A DNA stretch of 24,569 bases from Megasphaera sp. AM44-1BH. Its GTDB lineage: Bacteria > Bacillota > Negativicutes > Veillonellales > Megasphaeraceae. The stretch spans positions 1-24,569 of the forward strand of contig NZ_QSFA01000026.1 of the NCBI RefSeq assembly GCF_003467125.1. Direction: 5' to 3'. Numbering within the stretch: the first letter of the stretch is position 1; each line of letters opens with the position of its first letter. The notes beneath the pieces are model-generated. The model saw only the letters and a program-made list of their open reading frames with translations, did not search any database and was not told the DNA's origin. Position numbers and translations under genes: made by a program. Below, piece by piece: positions 7,646 through 13,740 of the stretch.

Positions 7646-7832
7646 AGAGGTGCGGCAGAAGGCCCGGGCCATTTTTTCCCGGCTGGGACTTTCTGAAGAA
7701 GAGGCCGTTACGCTGTTTTATAAACGGACCATCGCCGAAGGACGCCTGCCTTTCGGACGGGCGGAGAACGGGACGGGCCGCATAAAGAAGAAGCGCATGA
7801 ATGAACGTTTTGCCGAGTGGGATGCCCGCTGA
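7626..7832 (+). CDS. RelB/DinJ-type ribbon-helix-helix antitoxin, no partner toxin adjacent
   Basis: A 68-aa protein. The pattern DEEVRQKARAIFSRLGLSEE followed by AVTLFYKRTIAEGRLPF is that of RelB/DinJ antitoxins, which dimerise through an N-terminal ribbon-helix-helix, bind their own promoter and neutralise a YafQ/RelE mRNA interferase. The basic tail (GRIKKKRMNERFAEW) is short. No RelE/YafQ-like frame follows; the next gene encodes a secreted protein. The gene begins inside the 3' end of cobT (20-nt overlap) with GGAAAGGAGA upstream of the ATG, so it is expressed with cobT. It may be an orphan antitoxin or a repurposed regulator. Confidence 0.75.
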   Translation: MELHVDEEVRQKARAIFSRLGLSEEEAVTLFYKRTIAEGRLPFGRAENGTGRIKKKRMNERFAEWDAR

Positions 7833-7836
7833 GACG

Positions 7837-7865
7837 TTGCAGCCTCTCTTTCTCTGTGCTACAAT
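7837..7865 (+). promoter_or_regulatory. Promoter before the small secreted protein
   Basis: TTGCAG (7837-7842), a 17-bp spacer and TACAAT (7860-7865), just past the antitoxin-like stop codon. It gives a leader of about 85 nt before the GTG start at 7956. Confidence 0.65.
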
Positions 7866-7955
7866 ATTTTGTACTGCCGGAAGGGACGGAACAGACTCTT
7901 TCGGAAGTGGATTGTATGCAGAAAAATACAGTGCAAAACAAAGGAAGTAGATAGT

Positions 7956-8432
7956 GTGTTCAATCGTGTAAAACGCAGGGCCTTTGTCCTCCTCCTGGGG
8001 GCGGCCTGTATGATGTCTTCTGTTGCTTCAGCCCAGATTTCCAATGACCGCATCGCCATCGGCGGCGTCGGCCCGGGATGTACGCCGGAGTACGTAGAAA
8101 GTGTGTACGGCCCGCCGACAAGCCAGGAACAGGGCAGCAACGGAGATCAGACCTATCTGGAATACAATTACAATAACGGCTATATCATCGGCTTCGACGG
8201 CTCGGGCAGCCAGGCCGTGGCCGTGACCTGCACGACGGACAATCTGGCGACGCCCGACGGGGTCTCTGTCGGCATGGAAGCCAGTGTCCTTTCGGACAAG
8301 TACGGGACAGCGGACCATATTTACAATTTCAATGATAAGTCCCTCTATGTGTATGACGGCACCGATGGCGAACAACTGGCCTTCGACGTGCAGAATTTCT
8401 ATATTGTCAGCATCAGTGCCCGGATTAATTAA
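7956..8432 (+). CDS. Small secreted protein with a duplicated SmpA/BLIP-like motif
   Basis: 158 aa from a GTG start, chosen because AAAGGAAG lies about 9 nt upstream and a clean signal peptide follows; the longer in-frame start has no such support. MFNRVKRRAFVLLLGAACMM begins the signal peptide, which ends VASA before Gln27. The mature part of about 130 aa has two related segments: IGGVGPGCTPEYVESVYGPP and DGVSVGMEASVLSDKYGTAD. Each is a G-x-(T/A) helix ending in YG, followed by Tyr/Asp-rich strands. This resembles the alpha/beta repeat of SmpA/OmlA and BLIP-type folds, but the link is by pattern only. It is probably exported to the periplasm or cell surface. Function unknown. Confidence 0.72.
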   Translation: MFNRVKRRAFVLLLGAACMMSSVASAQISNDRIAIGGVGPGCTPEYVESVYGPPTSQEQGSNGDQTYLEYNYNNGYIIGFDGSGSQAVAVTCTTDNLATPDGVSVGMEASVLSDKYGTADHIYNFNDKSLYVYDGTDGEQLAFDVQNFYIVSISARIN

Positions 8433-8479
8433 AAAAGACGAAACTGTGCGTATACGGCTACCGGGCCGGGCCTGGAGTA

Positions 8480-8488
8480 TGATATAAT
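8480..8488 (+). promoter_or_regulatory. Extended -10 promoter of the L,D-transpeptidase gene
   Basis: TGATATAAT with a perfect TATAAT at 8483-8488, the same extended -10 as at 6106. No good -35 is present. Transcription would start near 8495, giving a leader of about 68 nt that contains the hairpin at 8515-8535. Confidence 0.65.
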
Positions 8489-8514
8489 AAAACAAATAGT
8501 ACCAATACAGGCAG

Positions 8515-8535
8515 GGGCAGCCCGTCAGGCTGCCC
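8515..8535 (+). promoter_or_regulatory. 5'-leader hairpin of the L,D-transpeptidase mRNA
   Basis: GGGCAGCC-CGTCA-GGCTGCCC is a perfect 8-bp GC-rich stem with a 5-nt loop, 27 nt before the TTG start and without a T tract. It may stabilise the transcript or affect translation; the role is not known. Confidence 0.6.
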
Positions 8536-8562
8536 GGATTGCCAGGAAAAGAGGAATGGAGA

Positions 8563-9783
8563 TTGCGTAAGACCATAGTGACAGCACTTTGTGCGCTGGC
8601 CCTGTCGGCAGGGAGCGCATGGGCGGCCGGCACCGATACAGCCCCGGCAGAAGAAACGGCATTGCGGACCGTCCCGACTCATTTTTCGCAGCGTACCGAA
8701 GAGAGCCTGAACGAACAGGCGCCGTCGGGCAGGCGCAGTGGCGGCCAGACCGCTCCGGCGGCCATCGTGACCGTGACGCCTACGACGGGTGCGGCTGCGT
8801 CTCCTGCCTCGCCTTCACAGACGACGGCCGTATCGGTTACATCGACTGAGCCGGCAGAAGGACCGCAGGTTTCCCAGGAAAAGAAGATCATGCTCAATCT
8901 GGCCAGCCGTATCCTGACGCTCTATGAAGGGAAGACGCCTATATGCATGTATCCCGTAGGGGTAGGCAAAGTCAGTACGCCGACGCCGACGGGGTATTAT
9001 TCGGTCAGCGAAAAAATCCTGAATCCGACCTGGACCGACCCGGATACGGGCGTGAGCATCAGCTCCGGTCCTGACTGCCCCCTGGGCTACCGCTGGCTCG
9101 GCCTCTTTGGCAATTATGGCATCCACGGGACGAACCGCCCCGATTCCATCGGCGGCTATGTCTCCAACGGCTGCGTGCGCATGCATGAAGAAGACGTAGA
9201 AGACCTGTATGACCGGGTCAGCGTCGGCACGAGTGTCGATATTTATTACGACCGCATCGTCATCGACCGCGATGACGACCATACCATTTCCTATTATATC
9301 TATCCCGACGGATACGGCTGGCAGACCGTGTCGGTACAGGATGTCAAGAAGGCTCTGGCCGGCTATGGCGTCGAAGATTTCGCCGAACCGGCGGCCATTT
9401 CTAGCAAGATCGCCGCTTCCGACGGCAATCCGACCTACGTGGCCAAGGCCTATGACCTGTACGTCAATGGGAAGAAGCTGCCCAAACGGGCCCTGGGGAA
9501 AGACGGCGTCATCTGGCTGCCGGCCTTTGCCCTCTCGACGGCGACCCATACGGAAGCCGAATGGAGCGGCGCGTCCCAGACTCTGCGGACCAATCACGGC
9601 AGTGGTTCCGGTATCGTCCGCAGCGACGTGGTGTACCTCGATGCCGCGACGGCACAGAATCTCTACGGCCTTGCCGGCGGGCTCGGCCCGGATCTGGTAT
9701 ACCGCCTCCAGTCCCGGCCGGTGGTGACCCTCTACGGCGATGGCAGCCAGAAACCGGCAAAACCGGCACAGCCTGTCCGATGA
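8563..9783 (+). CDS. L,D-transpeptidase (YkuD domain) with stalk-like C-terminal domain
   Basis: 406 aa from TTG 8563, chosen because GAGG lies 8 nt upstream and the signal peptide then starts MRKTIVTALCALALSAGSAW with cleavage after AWA. The enzyme forms 3-3 peptidoglycan cross-links or anchors proteins to meso-diaminopimelate. Residues about 25-100 are a low-complexity Ala/Thr/Pro linker. The YkuD domain (about 105-230) starts KKIMLNLASRILTLYEG and has the catalytic set His188 (YGIHGT) and Cys204 in SNGCVRM. After it comes a region of about 170 aa containing DLYVNGKKLPKRA and GVIWLPAFALSTAT, resembling the copper-amine-oxidase N-terminal-like 'stalk' domain. Its length exceeds minimal YkuD enzymes because of the linker and this tail. 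Location: cell envelope. Confidence 0.9.
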   Translation: MRKTIVTALCALALSAGSAWAAGTDTAPAEETALRTVPTHFSQRTEESLNEQAPSGRRSGGQTAPAAIVTVTPTTGAAASPASPSQTTAVSVTSTEPAEGPQVSQEKKIMLNLASRILTLYEGKTPICMYPVGVGKVSTPTPTGYYSVSEKILNPTWTDPDTGVSISSGPDCPLGYRWLGLFGNYGIHGTNRPDSIGGYVSNGCVRMHEEDVEDLYDRVSVGTSVDIYYDRIVIDRDDDHTISYYIYPDGYGWQTVSVQDVKKALAGYGVEDFAEPAAISSKIAASDGNPTYVAKAYDLYVNGKKLPKRALGKDGVIWLPAFALSTATHTEAEWSGASQTLRTNHGSGSGIVRSDVVYLDAATAQNLYGLAGGLGPDLVYRLQSRPVVTLYGDGSQKPAKPAQPVR

Positions 9784-9790
9784 TTTTTAT

Positions 9791-9820
9791 TTGACAACAA
9801 CTCTATATCTGTGATATACT
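9791..9820 (+). promoter_or_regulatory. Near-consensus promoter facing directly into a terminator
   Basis: TTGACA (9791-9796, perfect), an 18-bp spacer, and TATACT (9815-9820) preceded by TG. The predicted start near 9827 lies at the base of the hairpin terminator at 9828-9857, so its transcript would be only about 30 nt unless the terminator is bypassed. Confidence 0.7.
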
Positions 9821-9827
9821 TTGAAAA

Positions 9828-9857
9828 GTTAGGTGTGCAGTTTCACCTAGCTTTTTT
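9828..9857 (+). terminator. Rho-independent terminator / possible attenuator before rpmG
   Basis: GTTAGGTG pairs with CACCTAGC (one G-T pair) across an 8-nt loop, followed by six T. It can terminate the L,D-transpeptidase transcript and also the promoter at 9791. Confidence 0.75.
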
Positions 9858-9875
9858 AAGTTACCACATTTTTTC

Positions 9876-9904
9876 TTGACTTAGCCTGCCGGGTATGGTA
9901 CATT
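9876..9904 (+). promoter_or_regulatory. Promoter of the rpmG-secE-nusG-rpl cluster
   Basis: TTGACT (9876-9881), a 17-bp spacer, and TACATT (9899-9904) preceded by TGG. Transcription would start near 9911, about 53 nt before the rpmG ATG. Confidence 0.6.
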
Positions 9905-9963
9905 ATATAAGCGGTCCTGCGCACGATGCAGGCTTTTACTATGATTTAAGAGAGGTGTAAGGA

Positions 9964-10113
9964 ATGCGTACAGCTATCACATTGGCATGCACAGAATGCA
10001 AACAGCGTAACTATCGGACAAATAAAAACAAAAAGAACAATCCCGATCGTCTGGAACTCAAAAAATATTGCCCGTTCTGCAAAAAAGAAACATTACACAA
10101 AGAAACGAAATAA
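9964..10113 (+). CDS. rpmG: 50S ribosomal protein L33
   Basis: 49 aa, the usual L33 size. The protein reads MRTAITLACTECKQRNYRTN at the start and has CPFC near the C-terminus. The two CxxC pairs (TEC preceded by AC, and CPFC) make it the zinc-binding C+ form. GAGAGGTG lies about 7 nt before the ATG. It is the first gene of the conserved rpmG-secE-nusG arrangement. Confidence 0.95.
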   Translation: MRTAITLACTECKQRNYRTNKNKKNNPDRLELKKYCPFCKKETLHKETK

Positions 10114-10159
10114 GTTTGAAATAAGATGTGCTTAGTCTTATTTGAATGTGAGAGGTTAT

Positions 10160-10393
10160 ATGGCAGCTACAGCATCAAAGAAAGCACAAAAGAATAAGAA
10201 AAAGGATGCGAACGGCAAATTTCTCCACGGCGTCAAAGTGGAGCTGAAGAAGGTCATCTGGCCGACGAAAAAAGAATTGATCAATTATACCGTTATGGTC
10301 ATCGTAGCAACCCTTGTCGTCATGGCTATCATTGCTGTCTCGGACGGTGTATTTGCCCAATTGTTCCGGTTACTCCGAAACGTTGTCGGATAG
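10160..10393 (+). CDS. secE: Preprotein translocase subunit SecE
   Basis: 77 aa from the ATG at 10160, preceded by GAGAGG with a 4-nt gap; the longer TTG start at 10142 has no ribosome site. It is the essential clamp subunit of the SecYEG channel. The N-terminal 25 residues are Lys-rich and cytoplasmic. The hallmark amphipathic segment is GVKVELKKVIWPTKKELINYT, followed by one transmembrane helix (VMVIVATLVVMAIIAV, about residues 46-61). It is the single-helix form common outside the Enterobacteria. It lies 16 bp ahead of nusG. Confidence 0.95.
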   Translation: MAATASKKAQKNKKKDANGKFLHGVKVELKKVIWPTKKELINYTVMVIVATLVVMAIIAVSDGVFAQLFRLLRNVVG

Positions 10394-10408
10394 GAGGCCC
10401 GTGCATAG

Positions 10409-10951
10409 ATGGAAACTGATAAGAAATGGTATGTCATCCATACGTATTCCGGTTATGAAAATAAAGTAATGCAGACGCTGGAACGGAAGGTCAAGTCCAT
10501 GGGGCTCGAAAATGTGATCAACCGCATTCTCGTGCCGATGGAAGACGAAGTGGATATCAAGGACGGCAAGAAGCACGTGGTGAAACGCAAGATTTTCCCC
10601 GGCTACGTCCTGGTCGAAATGGAAGTCAATGACCGTTCCTGGTATGTCGTCCGCAATACACCTGGCGTAACGGGGTTTGTCGGTTCGGCCACCAAGCCGA
10701 TCCCGCTGAATCCGGAGGAAGTAAAACGCATCCTCAAGTCCCAGGGCATCGACGAAAGCGAACCAAAGGTCCATATTTCTGTAGAAGTAGGGGAACAGGT
10801 CCGCATTACATCCGGTCCTTTTGAAAACTTCATTGCTACCATTACGGAAATCAATGATGAAAAAGGCACCCTCAAAGGCCTGATTGATATGTTTGGCCGT
10901 GAAACTTCAGTAGAAGTTGACTATTCTCAAATCGAGAAGAGTCTGGAATAA
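10409..10951 (+). CDS. nusG: Transcription termination/antitermination factor NusG
   Basis: 180 aa, the usual length. NusG binds the RNA polymerase clamp and modulates pausing, Rho termination and coupling to the ribosome. The N-terminal NGN domain starts KWYVIHTYSGYENKVMQTLE and contains KIFPGYVLVEMEVNDRSWYV and RNTPGVTGFVG. The C-terminal KOW domain (about 125-180) includes GEQVRITSGPFENFIATI and ends VEVDYSQIEKSLE. The order secE-nusG-rplK is the classical one. Confidence 0.97.
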   Translation: METDKKWYVIHTYSGYENKVMQTLERKVKSMGLENVINRILVPMEDEVDIKDGKKHVVKRKIFPGYVLVEMEVNDRSWYVVRNTPGVTGFVGSATKPIPLNPEEVKRILKSQGIDESEPKVHISVEVGEQVRITSGPFENFIATITEINDEKGTLKGLIDMFGRETSVEVDYSQIEKSLE

Positions 10952-10962
10952 ATACTTCTAAT

Positions 10963-11008
10963 GCGGCGTTAGCCGCGAGTGGGAGATTCGCATGAATCGT
11001 CTGACCAC
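10963..11008 (+). promoter_or_regulatory. rplK leader: GC hairpin plus GTGG...ACCAC RNA motif
   Basis: A short hairpin, GCGGC-GTTA-GCCGC (10963-10976), is followed by GTGGGAG-ATTC-GCAT-GAAT-CGTCTGACCAC (10979-11008). The second motif has the same layout as the one before rplA: GTGG arm, purines, inner stem-loop, then a single-stranded stretch ending ACCAC. By position it may be a binding site for L1 or another r-protein that regulates the operon. The shared layout is seen; the binding partner is inferred. Confidence 0.55.
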
Positions 11009-11038
11009 ATCTTGTAACGTAAGGAGGTGTAACTCACC

Positions 11039-11464
11039 ATGGCAAAAAAAGTAGCAAGAATGGTAAAACTCCAGTGTGAAGCTGGTAAAGCAACTCCGGC
11101 GCCTCCGATTGGCCCTGCATTAGGCCAGGCTGGTGTCAACATTATGGCTTTCGTCAAGGAATTCAACGAACGTACAGCTAAACAGGCTGGCTTCATTATC
11201 CCTGTCGAAATCACTGTATATGAAGACCGTTCCTTCACGTTCATTACGAAAACTCCGCCGGCCGCTGTTCTCTTGAAGAAAGCTGCAGGTCTGGAAAAAG
11301 CTTCGGGCGAACCGAACAAGAAAAAGGTAGCTAAACTGGGCCGCGACAAAGTCCGCGAAATCGCAACGACTAAGATGCCGGACCTCAACGCCAACGACGT
11401 TGAAGCTGCTATGAAAATGATTGAAGGCACTGCCCGCAGCATGGGTATTGAAATCGTCGATTAA
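11039..11464 (+). CDS. rplK: 50S ribosomal protein L11
   Basis: 141 aa, the typical length. L11 binds 23S rRNA at the GTPase-associated centre and interacts with elongation factors. The N-terminal domain has KLQCEAGKATPAPPIGPALG followed by QAGVNIMAFVKEFNERT, the conserved proline-rich switch region. The C-terminal rRNA-binding domain contains KTPPAAVLLKKAAGLEKASG and ends in the helix VEAAMKMIEGTARSMGIEI. AAGGAGGTG lies upstream of the ATG. Confidence 0.98.
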   Translation: MAKKVARMVKLQCEAGKATPAPPIGPALGQAGVNIMAFVKEFNERTAKQAGFIIPVEITVYEDRSFTFITKTPPAAVLLKKAAGLEKASGEPNKKKVAKLGRDKVREIATTKMPDLNANDVEAAMKMIEGTARSMGIEIVD

Positions 11465-11480
11465 TCGCCGGTTCAGTCCC

Positions 11481-11509
11481 GTGGAAGGGGTCAATCCCCG
11501 CTAAACCAC
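11481..11509 (+). promoter_or_regulatory. GTGG...ACCAC RNA motif between rplK and rplA
   Basis: GTGGAAG-GGG-TCAAT-CCC-CGCTAAACCAC folds as an outer GTGG/CCAC helix with an asymmetric internal loop and a small inner stem. It is immediately followed by the rplA ribosome site. The outer stem and internal loop repeat the motif before rplK although the inner stem differs, suggesting selection on structure. A role as L1 autoregulatory site is likely but inferred. Confidence 0.6.
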
Positions 11510-11526
11510 AAAGGAGGAAAAGTTAG

Positions 11527-12240
11527 ATGGCAAAAGTAGGCAAGAAATACGCGGAAGCCGCCAAACTGGTTGACAAACACAAACAGTATGACGTGACGGA
11601 AGCAATCGACATCTTGAAAAAGATGGACACAGCCAAATTTGACGAAACCGTCGAACTGGCTGTCAACCTCAACGTAGATCCGAAATATGCCGATCAGCAG
11701 GTTCGTGGCGCTCTGGTTCTGCCCCATGGCATTGGTAAATCCAAGACCGTCCTCGTATTTGCTCAGGGCGACAAAGAAAAAGAAGCTCAGGCTGCCGGCG
11801 CTGACTATGTCGGTGCTGATGATCTCATCGAAAAGATCAAAGGTGGCTGGCTTGATTTTGACGTAGCTATCGCAACACCGAACATGATGGGTAAAGTCGG
11901 CCGTCTTGGTAAAATCCTCGGCCCGAAAGGCCTCATGCCTAACCCGAAAGTCGGTACGGTTACGATGGACGTAACAAAAGCTGTTAGCGAAAGTAAAGCA
12001 GGTAAGGTTGAATACCGTACGGATAAAGCCGGCAATATTCATTCCCCTATCGGCAAGAAATCTTTCGATGCAGATAAATTAGTGGATAACCTGACGACAC
12101 TCGTTGATACTCTCATCAAAGTAAAACCGTCGGGTGCAAAAGGCCAGTACATCAAATCCATCACCGTAAGCTCCACGATGGGCCCTGGCATCCACATCAA
12201 CCAGTACAGCATCAAAGGTGCTGTCAAAGAAGACAAATAA
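11527..12240 (+). CDS. rplA: 50S ribosomal protein L1
   Basis: 237 aa, the usual size. L1 forms the mobile stalk that helps tRNA leave the E site and represses its own operon in many bacteria. Seen are the N-terminal KKYAEAAKLVDKHKQYDVTE, the DETVELAVNLNVDPKYADQQ segment, GPKGLMPNPKVGTVT, and the C-terminal VDTLIKVKPSGAKGQYIKSI with the conserved TVSSTMGPG. AAAGGAGG sits 7 nt before the ATG and just after the RNA motif at 11481-11509, so occupation of that motif would block initiation. Confidence 0.98.
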   Translation: MAKVGKKYAEAAKLVDKHKQYDVTEAIDILKKMDTAKFDETVELAVNLNVDPKYADQQVRGALVLPHGIGKSKTVLVFAQGDKEKEAQAAGADYVGADDLIEKIKGGWLDFDVAIATPNMMGKVGRLGKILGPKGLMPNPKVGTVTMDVTKAVSESKAGKVEYRTDKAGNIHSPIGKKSFDADKLVDNLTTLVDTLIKVKPSGAKGQYIKSITVSSTMGPGIHINQYSIKGAVKEDK

Positions 12241-12249
12241 TATCTCTCT

Positions 12250-12368
12250 TAGCTGTAGACTGAAGGTATGTATAATGGACTTAGGTCCGCCATCTGAGGC
12301 TATGAAACTAGCAGGTATTTCAATTTGACTAGTTCGGTCTCATGTCAGTCGTACATGGGACCGTTTTT
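12250..12368 (+). ncRNA. L10 leader with terminator-type attenuator
   Basis: The 175-bp gap between rplA and rplJ holds GCTGTAGACTGAAGG-like and GAGGCTATGAAACTAGC-like conserved blocks typical of the Firmicute L10 leader. It ends in a strong terminator: CGGTCTCATGT (12335-12345) pairs with ACATGGGACCG (12353-12363) around 7 nt, then TTTTT. In known L10 leaders, binding of L10(L12)4 to an upstream kink-turn promotes this terminator and lowers rplJL expression. The structure is seen; the regulation is from family knowledge. Confidence 0.85.
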
Positions 12369-12415
12369 ATTGCTAAGACGATATAAATCCCAGTTCAAGG
12401 AGGTGTATCGAACTC

Positions 12416-12973
12416 ATGTCTATGTATGCAAAACATCAGGTTTCTCCGGCAAAAGCCGCTGTCGTAGAAGAAATGAAAGAAAAACTGCAGTCCGCACAGG
12501 GTGCTGTTTTCGTTGGTTTCTCCGGCCTCAGCGTAGCTGATGTCACGAAACTCCGCCGTAAGTTCCGTGAAGGTGGCGTCGAATACAAAGTTGTCAAAAA
12601 CACACTGACCCGTATCGCTGCCGACGAACTCGGTTTCAATGATCTGGATGCAGTTCTCGAAGGTCCGACCGCTATTGCTTATTCTGCAGAAGATACAGTA
12701 GCACCGGCTAAAATCCTGAAAGACTTCATCAAAGAAACAAAGACTGAAGCGCTGACGGTCAAAGCCGGCATCGCTGATGGTCAGGTTATTGATGCAGCTG
12801 CTGTCGAAGCTCTGGCAAGCCTGCCGAGCCGCGAAGAACTCCTCGCCAAATTGGTTGGCAGCATGCAGGCTCCTATCTCTGGCCTGGTCAACGTACTCCA
12901 GGGCAACATCCGCAATATGGTTTATGTGCTTGATGCTGTACGCGCTAAAAAAGCAGAACAGGAATCTGCTTAA
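12416..12973 (+). CDS. rplJ: 50S ribosomal protein L10
   Basis: 185 aa, slightly longer than most L10 proteins. L10 anchors L7/L12 dimers to the ribosome as the stalk base. The ATG at 12416 follows AAGGAGGTG; a second ATG two codons later is possible. Conserved parts are KAAVVEEMKEKLQSAQGAVF, then SGLSVADVTKLRRKFREGGV, YKVVKNTLTRIAADE and LVGSMQAPISGLVNVLQGNI. The C-terminal helix that carries L7/L12 dimers ends VLDAVRAKKAEQESA. Expression is controlled by the leader terminator just upstream. Confidence 0.98.
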   Translation: MSMYAKHQVSPAKAAVVEEMKEKLQSAQGAVFVGFSGLSVADVTKLRRKFREGGVEYKVVKNTLTRIAADELGFNDLDAVLEGPTAIAYSAEDTVAPAKILKDFIKETKTEALTVKAGIADGQVIDAAAVEALASLPSREELLAKLVGSMQAPISGLVNVLQGNIRNMVYVLDAVRAKKAEQESA

Positions 12974-13029
12974 TTAGCTTACATACTTAAAAACGAATCT
13001 AAAAACTGATACTATGGAGGTATTTTAAA

Positions 13030-13398
13030 ATGACTAAAGAAGAAATCATGGAAGCCATTGAAGGCATGACCGTTCTCGAACTTTCCGAACTCGTAAAAGC
13101 TATGGAAGACAAATTCGGCGTATCCGCTGTTGCTCCGGTTGCTGTTGCTGCTGCTCCTGCTGCTGGCGCTGCTCCTGCTGAAGAAAAATCCGAATTCGAC
13201 GTAATCCTCACCTCTGCTGGTGACAAGAAAATCGGCGTAATCAAAGTTGTCCGCGAAGTAACCGGCCTCGGCCTGAAAGACGCTAAAGCCCTCGTTGATG
13301 GCGCTCCGAAAGCTGTTAAAGAAGGCGTTGCCAAAGCTGACGCTGAAGCTCTCAAAGCTAAACTCGAAGAAGCTGGCGCATCTGTCGAACTCAAATAA
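13030..13398 (+). CDS. rplL: 50S ribosomal protein L7/L12
   Basis: 122 aa, the usual length. It forms the flexible stalk that recruits and activates translational GTPases. The N-terminal dimerisation part includes GMTVLELSELVKAMEDKFGV. An Ala/Val/Pro hinge follows (about residues 37-55), then the C-terminal domain with EFDVILTSAGDKKIGVIKVV and VTGLGLKDAKALVDGAPKAV. TGGAGG precedes the ATG by 8 nt. A strong terminator follows and, unlike in most bacteria, rpoB does not come next. Confidence 0.98.
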   Translation: MTKEEIMEAIEGMTVLELSELVKAMEDKFGVSAVAPVAVAAAPAAGAAPAEEKSEFDVILTSAGDKKIGVIKVVREVTGLGLKDAKALVDGAPKAVKEGVAKADAEALKAKLEEAGASVELK

Positions 13399-13416
13399 TT
13401 TCCTCTGTGAAATGAT

Positions 13417-13460
13417 AAGCTCTGCAACCCGCATACATATGCGGCTTGCAGAGCTTTTTT
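13417..13460 (+). terminator. Strong Rho-independent terminator after rplL
   Basis: AAGCTCTGCAA (13417-13427) pairs perfectly with TTGCAGAGCTT (13446-13456), with an inner CCGCAT/ATGCGG stem, and runs into six T. It closes the ribosomal protein cluster. Confidence 0.95.
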
Positions 13461-13479
13461 CATAGGGGAGCAGTAAAAA

Positions 13480-13560
13480 GAGGAAGCCACCAGCCGCCAG
13501 CCACTGACTTTTCTTCAAACTGCAAACTATCTTTCCCTTCCTGTTGCTCTCTTCCTGGAG
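13480..13560. repeat. Dispersed intergenic repeat (CCAGCCGCCAGCC...CAAACTGCAAACTATC)
   Basis: CACCAGCCGCCAGCCACTGAC is followed by CAAACTGCAAACTATCTTTCCC at about 13515-13536. Both parts recur, in the same order, after the Fic gene (14740-14850), and the second part also at 4945 and 18780. No reading frame is supported here. Confidence 0.7.
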
Positions 13561-13597
13561 ACAAAACGGCAGAATGACAGGATGCCGGCAAAGATGG

Positions 13598-13603
13598 TAT
13601 AAT
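13598..13603 (+). promoter_or_regulatory. -10 box of the Fic gene promoter
   Basis: TGGTATAATA with a perfect TATAAT. The predicted start (about 13610) lies in the left arm of the inverted repeat at 13606-13661, so a protein bound there would block transcription. The -35 is not clear. Confidence 0.6.
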
Positions 13604-13605
13604 AA

Positions 13606-13661
13606 AATAACTTAGTCGCTGACCGACTAAGAAAAACGACTAAGATAGCGACTAAGTTATT
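13606..13661. promoter_or_regulatory. Operator-like 15-bp inverted repeat with four CGACTAAG units
   Basis: AATAACTTAGTCGCT (13606-13620) is the exact reverse complement of AGCGACTAAGTTATT (13647-13661). Within it, the octamer CGACTAAG occurs three times forward (13624-13631, 13637-13644, 13649-13656) and once reversed (13611-13618). The pair 13611/13624 forms a compact palindrome with a 5-bp gap. It overlaps the transcription start and fits a multi-site operator. The binding protein is unknown; the Fic protein's own winged-helix-like tail is a candidate. Confidence 0.8.
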
Positions 13662-13740
13662 GATATTATTTTGAAGAGTTGAGCATCCATGCAATGGGGA
13701 GAAATAAAAAAATATTCCTAGAAAGGATTAGGCATAAATT

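Noticed and set aside
6560..7672. 370-aa minus-strand frame opposite cobT
   Set aside because: Longer than cobT, but it is a mirror of high-GC codons; Arg/Gly/His-rich without domain signals, whereas cobT has full family motifs.
8433..8480. Terminator after the small secreted protein
   Set aside because: CCGGGCCGGGCC is GC-rich, but no convincing stem plus T run was found, so read-through into the L,D-transpeptidase gene is possible.
8815..9597. 260-aa minus-strand frame opposite the L,D-transpeptidase
   Set aside because: Shadow frame; the plus strand carries a signal peptide and the catalytic SNGCVRM motif.
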